A stretch of 21,428 nt of DNA. Source: JALZAH01 sp051000755. Lineage in GTDB: Bacteria; Actinomycetota; Acidimicrobiia; Acidimicrobiales; Palsa-688. Of the stretch, positions 12,704 to 20,630 are shown one piece after another (within the stretch, counting starts at the first letter, position 1; the number at the start of each line of letters is the position of its first letter). The notes under the pieces are model-generated. The model was given only the letters and a program-made list of their open reading frames with translations, made no database searches and was not told the origin of the DNA. Made by a program: the position numbers and the translations under genes. The DNA is taken from the NCBI GenBank assembly GCA_051000755.1, contig JBPCNZ010000088.1, forward strand, positions 1 through 21,428, read 5' to 3'.

Positions 12704-13630
12704 CTAACCGAGACGGGCCAGGCCCCGCTGGGCCTCGGCGGCCCGTTGATCCGCTTGGCGCTCAGCCACCCGCTTGACCCGCTTCAGGTACGCCATCAAC
12801 CGGTCACGGGATGCCTCGGCCTCGCTGTCGAGGCCGGTGAGCTGATCGATCCGCCAGGCCCGGAACACGACCGGCACCAGGATCTGGTCGTAGTGGATGG
12901 AGAAGTCGTAGATCCCGGCCCCGGCGATGGCCGAGGCGTGGGCCCCGAATCCGGCGATGCCGGTGCCGGGCATCTCGAAGGTGCGGACCTCCCGGTCGAC
13001 CCCCTTGACCAGCTCCGAGGGGTCGACGTCGATGGCGGCCTCGGCCAGGTCCCGGTAGAAGAGGAAGTGCAGGTTCTCGTCGGCCGCCACCCGGGCGGTG
13101 ATCGCCGCCCCCGGCTCGTCGCCGAGCAGGCGACCGGTGTTGCGGTGGGCGATGCGGGTGGCCAGCTCCTGGAGGGTGACATAGACCAGTCCGGCGATGG
13201 CGCCCCGCCCCGGGGGTAGACCGTCGAAGCCGGTGCTGACCTGGATCATGCGGGCCCGTTCGAGGGCCACCGGGTCGACCGCTCGGGTGACGATCAGCCA
13301 GTCCCGCAACACGATGGAGTGGCGGTGCTCCTCGGCCGTCCAGCGCCGGTTCCACTCACCCCAGATGCCGTCGTCGCCGTACATGGTGTGCACCGAGTGC
13401 AGGTAGTACGGGAGGTTGTCCTCGGTGAGGAGATTGACGATCAGGGCGCTGCGCACCGCGTCGGGCAGGGGAAACTCGTCGGGATCCCATTCCTGGCCGG
13501 GTGCGAAGTCCCGGGCCTGGCCCCAGGGGATCATCTGGTGGGGAAACCACTCCCGGGCCCGGTCGAGATGGCGCTCGAAGAGGGTCTGGGCCACCGGAGC
13601 CAGGGCTTCGAGTCGGCCGGGGTCGTCCAT
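12704..13630 (-). CDS. Ferritin-like acyl-ACP desaturase family protein
   Basis: This 308-aa soluble di-iron protein belongs to the acyl-ACP desaturase (FA_desaturase_2) family, related to mycobacterial DesA1/DesA2. Iron ligands fit the family plan: E70 (LLTEDNLPYY), E101 and H104 (WTAEEHRH), E155 (TLQELATRIAH) and E185 with H188 (VAADENLHFLFY). It would desaturate acyl chains on acyl carrier protein with O2. ATG 13630 has TACGCT six bases upstream and no Shine-Dalgarno; the longer reading to 13729 crosses the divergent promoter and the other gene's start. The C-terminus (285-308) is a charged helix. It is divergent, with a 67-base gap, from a cyclopropane-synthase-type methyltransferase that could use the double bond it makes. 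Confidence 0.85.
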   Translation of the reverse strand: MDDPGRLEALAPVAQTLFERHLDRAREWFPHQMIPWGQARDFAPGQEWDPDEFPLPDAVRSALIVNLLTEDNLPYYLHSVHTMYGDDGIWGEWNRRWTAEEHRHSIVLRDWLIVTRAVDPVALERARMIQVSTGFDGLPPGRGAIAGLVYVTLQELATRIAHRNTGRLLGDEPGAAITARVAADENLHFLFYRDLAEAAIDVDPSELVKGVDREVRTFEMPGTGIAGFGAHASAIAGAGIYDFSIHYDQILVPVVFRAWRIDQLTGLDSEAEASRDRLMAYLKRVKRVAERQADQRAAEAQRGLARLG

Positions 13631-13697
13631 GCTGGCAGCGTAGTTGCGGAGGGCCCGATCCGAAGTGGCGCGGTCGCCAGGCTTTAAGCTGCCCTCG
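13631..13697. promoter_or_regulatory. Divergent leaderless promoters of desaturase and methyltransferase
   Basis: The 67-base gap carries TACGCT (13642-13637, minus strand) six bases before the desaturase ATG and TAAGCT (13685-13690) seven bases before the methyltransferase GTG. Neither start has a Shine-Dalgarno. No convincing -35 elements are seen. The close back-to-back layout suggests coordinated expression. Confidence 0.5.
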
Positions 13698-14642
13698 GTG
13701 AGCAGCCAAGGAGCATCCCGGGAGGCCATCGAGTACCACTACGACGTGGGGGCGGACTTCTATGCCTTGTGGCTGGATCGCCATCTCACCTACTCGTGCG
13801 CTCTGTGGCCTACCGGCGCGGGGTTGACCAACGTCCTTGACGATGACCTCGAGGCGGCCCAGACGGCCAAGCTGGACCTGCACGCCCGGTGGCTGGGCGC
13901 CACCCGCTCCGGCGGCGGCCCCGCCGGAGCGGCGGAAGGGCCGGCCGTGCGCCGCGTCCTCGACGTGGGCTGCGGCTGGGGCAGCATGCTCGGCCATCTG
14001 GTGGATCACTATGGGATCACCGACGGGACCGGCCTCACCCTGAGCTCCGATCAGGCGGCGCGGATCACCGCCGCCGGGCGCCCGGCGGTGCGGGTCCACC
14101 TGACCGACTGGCGCGACCACCGGCCGGGCGAACCCTACGACGGGATCGTGTCGATCGGCGCCTTCGAGCATTTCGCCCGGGGCGACCTCGACACCGCCGA
14201 ACGGCGTCAGGTCTACGAGCAGTTCTTCGAACGGTGCTGGACCTGGCTGCGCCCCGGAGGTCGCCTGTCGCTGCAGAGCATCGCCATGGAGGACGCGTCC
14301 GGTGGGGACGGGCCGGTCACCGAGTTCCTCTCCCGAGAGGTCTTTCCCGAATCCGCCCTGCCCCGCCTCGCCGACATCGTCAGCGCCGCCGATCGGTGGT
14401 TCCGGGTCCAGGCCGTCCGCTCCGACGCCGCCCACTACGAGCACACCCTGCACCTGTGGCAGCAACGCCTCGAGGCCCGCAAGGTGGAAGCCACCGAACT
14501 GGTCGGCCGGGAGACCTATCGTCACTACGTGCGCTACCTACGGGTGTGTCGAGCTATGTTCGACCGGGGGAACTGCACCCTGTACCGGGTGGCGTTCCTC
14601 CGCCGCCACGACCCCGTGCTGGTCGACGGCGCCCCCGCGTGA
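13698..14642 (+). CDS. Cyclopropane-fatty-acyl-phospholipid synthase-type SAM methyltransferase
   Basis: This 314-aa class I methyltransferase is of the CFA/mycolic acid cyclopropane synthase family (PF02353), which transfers a methylene or methyl group from SAM to an acyl-chain double bond. Key motifs are EAIEYHYDVGADFYALWLD (9-27) with TYSCALW, the SAM site VLDVGCGWGS (87-96), VSIGAFEHF (151-159) with the conserved glutamate, and FERCWTWLRPGGRLSLQS (177-194). The C-terminal LSREVFPESALPRLADIV and HYEHTLHLW segments are typical. It is shorter than E. coli Cfa and closer in size to mycobacterial CmaA/PcaA. Start GTG 13698 is chosen on TAAGCT and on alignment. It could make cyclopropane or branched-methyl lipids from products of the divergent desaturase; this is inferred. 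Confidence 0.82.
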   Translation: MSSQGASREAIEYHYDVGADFYALWLDRHLTYSCALWPTGAGLTNVLDDDLEAAQTAKLDLHARWLGATRSGGGPAGAAEGPAVRRVLDVGCGWGSMLGHLVDHYGITDGTGLTLSSDQAARITAAGRPAVRVHLTDWRDHRPGEPYDGIVSIGAFEHFARGDLDTAERRQVYEQFFERCWTWLRPGGRLSLQSIAMEDASGGDGPVTEFLSREVFPESALPRLADIVSAADRWFRVQAVRSDAAHYEHTLHLWQQRLEARKVEATELVGRETYRHYVRYLRVCRAMFDRGNCTLYRVAFLRRHDPVLVDGAPA

Positions 14643-14810
14643 CCCGCAGGCCGAAGGAGTTCCCGCTCACCAAGGTCCATGGAGACCACCGCATGGCCGC
14701 CGGCGACGACCACCGGTCGCTCACCCGCAAGCAGGCCCGTCCGTAATCGCAGAGTCCCTGGCCCACGGGAGGACGACTACCGCCGGAGCCCGACCGCTAA
14801 CGTCTGAGGC

Positions 14811-15260
14811 ATGCAGACCGTGTACGAGGCTGCGGGTGGCGACGGCGGTCTCCTTCGCCTAGCGGCGGCGTGGCATCGCCGCGTCATGGCCGACGAGGTC
14901 GTCAGCCATGCCTTCAGCCATGGTTTCCACCCCCAGCACACCGAGCGACTCGCTGCGTATTGGGCCGAGGCGCTCGGTGGGCCCACTGCATACTCCGCCG
15001 ACGATGGCGACGAATCGTCGGTCGTGAGGATGCACAGCGGCAACGGAGAGCACCACGAGATGGACCAACGCGCCATCGCCTGCTTCGACCAGGCCTTGAC
15101 GGACCTCGGACCGTTCGACGACCGACGGTTGGGGCATGTGCTCCACGATTATTTCGCCTGGGCCACGACGACGACCCTGGCTCGTTACCACCATTCCGCA
15201 GACGACGTTCCCGACGGCCTTCCCATCCCCCACTGGTCATGGGACGGCCTCCAGACATGA
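14811..15260 (+). CDS. Group II truncated haemoglobin (HbO-like)
   Basis: This 149-aa globin binds haem and O2 and probably serves in oxygen or NO/ROS handling. It starts MQTVYEAAGGDGGLLRLAAA, followed by FSHGFHPQHTERLAAYWAEA and a likely proximal histidine in RMHSGNGEHHEMD (H75 is my best candidate). The YFAWATTTTLARY segment and the C-terminal HWSWDGL are typical of actinobacterial group II proteins. ATG 14811 has TAACGT seven bases upstream and no Shine-Dalgarno, so it is probably leaderless. The 168-base gap after the methyltransferase contains no other gene I can support. An O2-binding protein near two O2-dependent desaturases may be relevant but is not proof of shared function. Its stop overlaps a 29-codon reading frame. 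Confidence 0.85.
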   Translation: MQTVYEAAGGDGGLLRLAAAWHRRVMADEVVSHAFSHGFHPQHTERLAAYWAEALGGPTAYSADDGDESSVVRMHSGNGEHHEMDQRAIACFDQALTDLGPFDDRRLGHVLHDYFAWATTTTLARYHHSADDVPDGLPIPHWSWDGLQT

Positions 15261-15346
15261 GCATGGACAGTCGCCAACCGGTCGGGTACCTCGCCCAGAT
15301 GAAGTGGTGGGCGATCGAGCCGACGGGCAGCCGGCTACGCCGGTGA
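15257..15346 (+). CDS. Possible 29-aa microprotein coupled to the globin gene
   Basis: An ATG at 15257 overlaps the globin stop as ATGA and opens a 29-codon frame encoding MSMDSRQPVGYLAQMKWWAI and a short basic tail. It has two adjacent tryptophans and ends 12 bases inside the convergent permease gene. No family is recognised. It could be a translationally coupled microprotein, the remnant of a longer gene, or chance. Confidence 0.25.
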   Translation: MSMDSRQPVGYLAQMKWWAIEPTGSRLRR

Positions 15347-16819
15347 GTGTCCCGGTAGGTCAAGCAGCTGATCCTGGAGGTCGGCCTGGCGCCGCACGCC
15401 GCGCCCACCGATGAGGGCGTAGACGGCTCCGGCGACGACGACGCCGGCCAGGATGGAGAAGTCGGCGCCGTTGGTGGCATGGGCCAGGGGGCTGACGTAG
15501 AAGTTGGTGTCGATGCTGAGGAGGGCCACGGCGCTACCGAGGGCCTGGGCCACGATGGCCGGCCAGTGGATCCCGCCCGAGCGCCAGTACAGCGATCCGG
15601 GATCGGTGCGTTGCAGCTCGCCGGGGACGTAGCGGTAGCGCCTGAGGGCCCAGTCGACGAGGAACACCGCCATCCACGGGGCGATCCATGCCACCACCAG
15701 CGACACGAAGTCGCTGAGGAGGGTGTTGAACGACGAAGAGAACACGGCGTACGCCGTCAGGCCGGCGGCCAGCACGGTGTCGACGAGGACGGCCTGCCAA
15801 CGCCGGAGGGGCAATCCCATGGCCTGGAGGGTGACCCCCGACGAGTACAGGTCCAGGCTGCTGATGGCGAAGACCTGCATGATGGCCACCACCAGGAACG
15901 GGACCAGGAACCAGGCAGCGAAGGCGTGCGGAAAGTTGTGGACGGGGTCCCCTGCCGCGCTCGGCACGTAGGTGGCCACCGCGGCGCCGAGCAGCATGAC
16001 CACCACCTGAGGGATGGCGGCGCCGGCCAGGATCCACCCGAGGATGGCCGGCTTGCTCGACTGGCGGGGCAGGTAGCGGGAGAAGTCGTTGCCGTTCTCC
16101 ACCCATCCCAACCCCGACAGGGTGATCACGAAGGTCATGCCGACGACGAAGGTCTGCCAACCGACCCCGTGGGACGGCGCCGAGAAGTGGGCCTTGTGCA
16201 CCGTCAGCACGGCCAGGATGACGTAGAGAACCATGAACGGGGCGATCAGCACCCGGAGGGCCTTGATGATGCTGGCGTGGCCGAACAACGGGAGGATGCC
16301 CTGGATGGCGGCGGCGGCCACGATGATGATGATCTTGGTGGCGGTGGTCGTGTGCCAACCGGCCTTGGCGGCCAGGGCGATGGCGGCCAGGGTGGCAAGG
16401 GTCAGGCCTTCGGTCTCGAAACCCACCTGGGTCAGCCAGTTGAACGTGGCCATGAGCCTTGACCCGTTCGGCCCGTAGGCCGCCCGGCCGATGACGAAGA
16501 CGGTGGTGCCGGCGTCGGGGCCCTGCAGGCTGCAGAGGCCGAGGAGGAGATAGGACAGGTTCCCGATGACGATCAGCACGGCGGCCTGGGCGAAGCTGAA
16601 CCCGAACGTCATGAGCACGGCGCCGTAGATCAGGTACTCGAACTGCAGCGATGACGAGCACCACAGGGCGAAGAGGTCACGGGGACGCGCCCATCGCTGA
16701 TCCTCGGGCACGAAGTCGGTGCCGCGCTGCTCGACCCGGAACGCCCGTGTGTCGTCCCCGGTCATGGGCGGGGGGGACAGGGGGGGCGGGGGGGAACCGC
16801 CCTGGCTGGCGATGGTCAT
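15335..16819 (-). CDS. NCS1-family permease (cytosine/purine/hydantoin transporter type)
   Basis: This 494-aa membrane protein is an NCS1 transporter (PF02133), moving nucleobases, hydantoins or related cyclic amides with a cation. About 12 hydrophobic helices are visible. Family segments include PRDLFALWCSSSLQFEYLIY at TM1, LCSLQGPDAGTTVFVIGRAA, GWVENGNDFSRYLPRQSSK and an aspartate-containing ISSLDLYSSGVTLQAMGLPL. The N-terminus has a proline run (GGSPPPPLSPPP). ATG 16819 is preferred (AGGG about eight bases upstream; 31 bases after pxpBC); ATG 16861 would overlap that gene, and ATG 16765 lacks a ribosome site. Position behind pxpA and pxpBC suggests it imports 5-oxoproline or a related cyclic amide, an inference from context. 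Confidence 0.82.
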   Translation of the reverse strand: MTIASQGGSPPPPLSPPPMTGDDTRAFRVEQRGTDFVPEDQRWARPRDLFALWCSSSLQFEYLIYGAVLMTFGFSFAQAAVLIVIGNLSYLLLGLCSLQGPDAGTTVFVIGRAAYGPNGSRLMATFNWLTQVGFETEGLTLATLAAIALAAKAGWHTTTATKIIIIVAAAAIQGILPLFGHASIIKALRVLIAPFMVLYVILAVLTVHKAHFSAPSHGVGWQTFVVGMTFVITLSGLGWVENGNDFSRYLPRQSSKPAILGWILAGAAIPQVVVMLLGAAVATYVPSAAGDPVHNFPHAFAAWFLVPFLVVAIMQVFAISSLDLYSSGVTLQAMGLPLRRWQAVLVDTVLAAGLTAYAVFSSSFNTLLSDFVSLVVAWIAPWMAVFLVDWALRRYRYVPGELQRTDPGSLYWRSGGIHWPAIVAQALGSAVALLSIDTNFYVSPLAHATNGADFSILAGVVVAGAVYALIGGRGVRRQADLQDQLLDLPGHSPA

Positions 16820-16850
16820 CTGCCAACCCTGGTCGGGCCGCGCCCCGGCG

Positions 16851-18446
16851 TCAAGGACCATCCGCCTGGAGCCGCACGGTGTCGCCGGGTCGGAGCTGGG
16901 CGACGACGCCGAGGTCGGTATCGTCGACGACACCCAGGACGGGGTACCCGCCGGTCACCGGGTGGTCGGGCCCGAACACGACCAGCTCGTCCGACGGTGT
17001 CAGCTGCATGGCCCCGGTGACCAGGCCCTCGGGTTGCAGCTCGCGCCGCCGAGACCGGTCCAGGGCCGGGCCCTCCAGGCGCACGCCGACCCGGTTGCTG
17101 GCCGGGGTCACGGTCCACTCCGCAGATGCCAGCAGGCGACGCCCGTCGTCGGTGAGCCAGTCGGCCCTGGGGCCGAGGCGGACGTGGAGCACGACGGGCG
17201 AAGCGGCCATGGCGGCGACGGGGGCGACATCGACTCCCGGCCGCCGGCCCCGGTCGGGCCCCACGGCCAACACGTCCCCGGCTCGCAGCACCGGCGGGCC
17301 GAGGCCGCTCAGCAGGTCCGTCGAACGGCTGCCCAACACCGCCGGTACGTCCAGGCCCCCCGACACGGCGATGTAGCTGCGCAGCCCGGCGGACGCCGAT
17401 CCGAGCTCCACCACCTGGCCCGCGCCCAGGTCGAACGGGGCATTGAGCCCCCGGCCCATCCCGTCAACGGTGACGGGGACGACGGCACCGGTGACCGCCA
17501 CCGTGCGCCCCGTTGACGCCGGCCCGGCCAGGCGCAGCTTGGGCCCGGTCATCGTCGTCTCCAGCACGGCTGCGTCTTCGTCGTTGCCCACCAGCCGGTT
17601 GGCCAACGCCGCGCTGTGCCCGTCGGCGGCGCCCGAGGGCGGGACCCCTTCCCCGCCATGGCCGGGCCGACCCCGATCCTGCACGGTGGTCAGCGGCCCG
17701 GGGTCGACAACGTCGAGGGTCGCTCCCCCCTCCGGCCCCGGGCGGGCGGAGGGGCGGGCGGAGGGTGTAGGGGCGCTGGTGACAGCGTCACGTCGGCGGC
17801 GGCTCCCCCCGACGAAGCGCACCCGGGCGCCGGCGGTGAGCAGCGCCGGCGGTCGCCGGTCCGACTCGAAGAGCACGGCGTCGGTGGTGCCGAGCAGGTG
17901 CCAACCCCCAGGCGTCGAGCGGGGGTACACGGCGCTGTAGATGTCGGCGATGGCCACCGACCCGGCGGGGACAACGGAGCGGGGCTGGGACCGGCGCCCT
18001 ACCACCAGCTCCTCCGGCAGGCCGGCGAGGTAGGCGAATCCGGGGGCGAAGCCCATGAACGCGGCCCGGTAGGTGGCACCGCTGTGCCGGGCCACCACCT
18101 CGTCGGTCGTCAACTCGACCAGCCCGGCGACCTCGTCGAGGTCCTCACCGTCGTAGCGCACCGGTATCTCGATCTCGGACGCATCGTCGTCGCCGGAGTC
18201 GGGCTCACCGGTGGTGCGCGGAAGCTGGCGGAGAACCTCGGAGATCCCCGCCATCGCCGGCGGGTCACCGCCTACCACCAGGAAGGTGGCGGCGCCGACG
18301 ACGATGTCCGCGGGGGTCACCCCCCGGAGATCGGCGGCGGCCGCGAATCGAGCGGCCAGGATGGACGGGACCTGGTCGCCGGCGTCGACCAGGAGCGCAC
18401 TGCGACCGACGGCTCGCACCGCCCAGGCGCCGATTCGGTCGTCCAT
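16851..18446 (-). CDS. pxpBC: Fused 5-oxoprolinase subunits PxpB-PxpC
   Basis: This 531-aa protein joins two subunits of the ATP-dependent 5-oxoprolinase PxpABC, which opens 5-oxo-L-proline to glutamate. Residues about 8-215 are the PxpB (KipI) domain, with the diagnostic FMGFAPGFAYLAGLPEELVV (130-149) and STPGGWHLLGTTDAVLF (177-193). A basic, proline-rich linker lies at 215-242. Residues about 243-531 are the PxpC (KipA) domain, with VVDPGPLTTVQDRGRPGHGG and PPSGAADGHSAALANRLVGN. Fusion of the two is known in several bacteria. ATG 18446 begins two bases after the pxpA stop; no strong ribosome site is seen, suggesting translational coupling. An allophanate hydrolase-type role is the alternative, less likely beside pxpA and without an allophanate hydrolase gene. 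Confidence 0.88.
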   Translation of the reverse strand: MDDRIGAWAVRAVGRSALLVDAGDQVPSILAARFAAAADLRGVTPADIVVGAATFLVVGGDPPAMAGISEVLRQLPRTTGEPDSGDDDASEIEIPVRYDGEDLDEVAGLVELTTDEVVARHSGATYRAAFMGFAPGFAYLAGLPEELVVGRRSQPRSVVPAGSVAIADIYSAVYPRSTPGGWHLLGTTDAVLFESDRRPPALLTAGARVRFVGGSRRRRDAVTSAPTPSARPSARPGPEGGATLDVVDPGPLTTVQDRGRPGHGGEGVPPSGAADGHSAALANRLVGNDEDAAVLETTMTGPKLRLAGPASTGRTVAVTGAVVPVTVDGMGRGLNAPFDLGAGQVVELGSASAGLRSYIAVSGGLDVPAVLGSRSTDLLSGLGPPVLRAGDVLAVGPDRGRRPGVDVAPVAAMAASPVVLHVRLGPRADWLTDDGRRLLASAEWTVTPASNRVGVRLEGPALDRSRRRELQPEGLVTGAMQLTPSDELVVFGPDHPVTGGYPVLGVVDDTDLGVVAQLRPGDTVRLQADGP

Positions 18447-18448
18447 CG

Positions 18449-19210
18449 CTAGGTGATGAAGGAGCGCACGGCGATCCCGGCACCTTCGAGAGCCCGGCGC
18501 GCCGATCGGGCCAGTTCCAGAGCCGTGGGGGTGTCACCGTGGGTGCAGAGGGAGCGCACATCGAGGGCGACGTCATTCCCCTCAATGCTCTGCACCGGAA
18601 CGTGGGTGGCCAGAGCAACGGCCCGAGCCATCACGGCCTCGCCGTCGGTGATCACCGCCCCCTCCCGGGATCGGGGCACCAGCCGAGCGCGATCGTCGTA
18701 GGCCCGATCCAGGTAGCCTTCGGCCACGGCGGTGAGCCCGGCCTCGCCGGCGGCGGTGGCCATGGCCGATCCGGGTAGGCACAGGACGGCCAGACCGGGG
18801 TCGAAGGACGCCACCGCACCGGCGATCACCTCGGCGATCCCGTCGTCGTCGGCCGCCTGGTTGTACAACGCCCCGTGCGCCTTGACGTAGCGAACAGCCG
18901 ATCCGGCCGCCTCGGCCACCGCCGCCAGCCCGCCGATCTGGTAGACGATGTCGTCGGCCAGATCGTCGGGGGCGATCGGCAGGGGCCGGCGCCCGAAGCC
19001 GATCAGGTCCCGGTACGACACGTGGGCACCGATCACGACCCCGTGCTCGGCGGCCTGCCGGCACACCCGGCGCATGATGGACGGTTCCCCGGCATGGAAG
19101 CCACAGGCCACGTTGGCGCTGGTCACCACCTCGAGGAGGCCGTCGTCGTCCGCCATGCGCCACGCCCCGAACCCCTCCCCCAGATCGGCATTCAGATCGA
19201 TGGAGCTCAT
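18449..19210 (-). CDS. pxpA: 5-oxoprolinase subunit PxpA (LamB/YcsF family)
   Basis: This 253-aa protein is the PxpA subunit that, with PxpB and PxpC, hydrolyses 5-oxoproline in an ATP-dependent way. Diagnostic segments are SSIDLNADLGEGFGAW (2-17), SANVACGFHAGEP (about 31-43), GAHVSYRDLIGFGRR (about 61-75), VKAHGALYNQ (about 109-118), EGYLDRAYDDRARLVPRSRE (about 164-183) and LCTHGDTPTA. Conserved Asp, His and Lys residues of the active site are intact and length is normal. ATG 19210 follows the purB stop by seven bases and no Shine-Dalgarno is obvious, so it is probably read through from purB. It is cytoplasmic; the pathway salvages cyclised glutamate formed spontaneously from glutamine or glutamyl compounds. 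Confidence 0.92.
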   Translation of the reverse strand: MSSIDLNADLGEGFGAWRMADDDGLLEVVTSANVACGFHAGEPSIMRRVCRQAAEHGVVIGAHVSYRDLIGFGRRPLPIAPDDLADDIVYQIGGLAAVAEAAGSAVRYVKAHGALYNQAADDDGIAEVIAGAVASFDPGLAVLCLPGSAMATAAGEAGLTAVAEGYLDRAYDDRARLVPRSREGAVITDGEAVMARAVALATHVPVQSIEGNDVALDVRSLCTHGDTPTALELARSARRALEGAGIAVRSFIT

Positions 19211-19217
19211 GGCCGGT

Positions 19218-20576
19218 TCAGTCCCGGACGAAGCGCACGAGCTCGGCGGCCAGCCCGGTGTAGGTGGCAGGGGTCAGCTTCAGCAGGCGGGTCTCGGCGT
19301 CAGCGGGGAGATCGAGGCCCATGATGAACGCAGAGACGTCGGCCTCGGTCACCGTCGCCCCCCGGGTGAGGGCCTTGAGCCGCTCATACGGCTGATCGAA
19401 GCCGTAGCGGCGCATCACGGTCTGGATGGCCTCCCCCAGCACCTCCCACTGCGAGTCGAGCTCGGCGGCCATGACGGCGGGGTCGGGTGCGACCCGGCCC
19501 AGGCCTCGGCGGGCGGAGCGGATGGCGAGGCCGGAGTGGCCCAGGGCGACCCCGAGGTTGCGCAGGGCGGAGGAGTCCGACAGGTCCCGCTGCATCCGCG
19601 ACACCATCAGCTTCGAGGCCAGGTGCTCGGCCAACGACGACGAGATCCCGGCATTGGCCTCGGCGTTCTCGAAGTCGATGGGGTTGACCTTGTGGGGCAT
19701 GGTCGACGAGCCCACCTCGCCGGCGATGGTCTGCTGGCGCAGGTAGTTGCGGCTGATGTACTCCCACAGGTCGCGGCAGAAGTCGATGAGCACGGAGTTG
19801 AACCGGACCACGCCGTGAAGGATCTCGGCCAGGGAATCGTGCGGTTCGATCTGGGTGGTGAGGGGATTCCACCCGAGGCGGAGACCGGTCACGAACTGGC
19901 GCGACACCGCGATCCAGTCCACCTCGGGATAGGCGACCGTGTGGGCGCCGAAGGTGCCGACCGCCCCGTTGAGCTTGCCCTGCAGCTCCCCGGCGCGGAT
20001 TCCGCCCGCCTGTCGGGCCAGGCGCCGGGCGAACACGGCGAGCTCCTTGCCGAGGGTCGTCGGCGTGGCCGGCTGGCCGTGGGTGTGGCTGGGCATCGCC
20101 ATGGCGGCATGGGCCTCGGCCAAGGCCGTGATCTCGGCCACCAGACCGTCGGCGAGGGGCAGCCAGGCTGTCTCCAGGCCCTCGGTCAGCATGAGGCCGT
20201 GGGCCAGGTTGTTGATGTCCTCGGAGGTGCAGGCGAAGTGGACGAGCTCGGCGGTGGGGCCGAATCCGATGCCGGCGAGGAGCTCCTTGAGGTAGTACTC
20301 GACGGCCTTGACGTCGTGGTTGGTCGTCGCCTCGATGGCCTTGATCCGGGCCAGGTCGCCGGGACCGAAATCCCGGACCCATCCCTCGAGGACGGCCGCC
20401 GTCTCCACCGGGACGGTCTCGAACTCGACGATTTGGGGAATGGCCGCCACGGTCAGCAGCCAGCGCACCTCGACGGCGAAGCGGTTGCGCATCAACGCCT
20501 CCTCCGAGAAGGCGGCGGCGAAATCGGTCAGTTGGGCGGCATAACGACCGTCGAGAGGCGAGAGGGCATCAACCAT
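19218..20576 (-). CDS. purB: Adenylosuccinate lyase
   Basis: This 452-aa enzyme splits fumarate from SAICAR and from adenylosuccinate in purine synthesis. It is of the E. coli PurB subtype: DALSPLDGRYAAQL at the N-terminus, FACTSEDINNLAHGL with a catalytic-region histidine, HGQPATPTTLGKE with another, and the fumarase/aspartase signature GSSTMPHKVNPIDFENAEA containing the flexible catalytic serine. ATG 20576 is preferred because TAGCAT lies seven bases upstream (leaderless) and because homologues start near MVDALSPLDGRY; ATG 20585 and GTG 20597 are also in frame. It is the first gene of the purB-pxpA-pxpBC-permease run and is divergent from the LapA-like gene. This linkage of purB and 5-oxoprolinase genes is notable but not explained by one pathway. 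Confidence 0.93.
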   Translation of the reverse strand: MVDALSPLDGRYAAQLTDFAAAFSEEALMRNRFAVEVRWLLTVAAIPQIVEFETVPVETAAVLEGWVRDFGPGDLARIKAIEATTNHDVKAVEYYLKELLAGIGFGPTAELVHFACTSEDINNLAHGLMLTEGLETAWLPLADGLVAEITALAEAHAAMAMPSHTHGQPATPTTLGKELAVFARRLARQAGGIRAGELQGKLNGAVGTFGAHTVAYPEVDWIAVSRQFVTGLRLGWNPLTTQIEPHDSLAEILHGVVRFNSVLIDFCRDLWEYISRNYLRQQTIAGEVGSSTMPHKVNPIDFENAEANAGISSSLAEHLASKLMVSRMQRDLSDSSALRNLGVALGHSGLAIRSARRGLGRVAPDPAVMAAELDSQWEVLGEAIQTVMRRYGFDQPYERLKALTRGATVTEADVSAFIMGLDLPADAETRLLKLTPATYTGLAAELVRFVRD

Positions 20577-20630
20577 CACGGCCATGCTAGTAAGCACATG
20601 AATGGCGCCGAATCGGGGTAGGAGGACGCC
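20577..20630. promoter_or_regulatory. Divergent promoter region between purB and the LapA-like gene
   Basis: TAGCAT (20589-20584, minus strand) lies seven bases before the chosen purB ATG and is the likely -10 box. In the other direction GGAGGA at 20621-20626 is a strong Shine-Dalgarno six bases or fewer before GTG 20631. The purine-type operator of PurR was looked for and not seen. Confidence 0.45.

Noticed and set aside
18948..20621. 557-codon plus-strand reading frame opposite pxpA and purB
   Set aside because: It covers two certain genes in antisense; the product is Gly/Val/His/Asp-rich, as expected from mirrored GC-rich codons.
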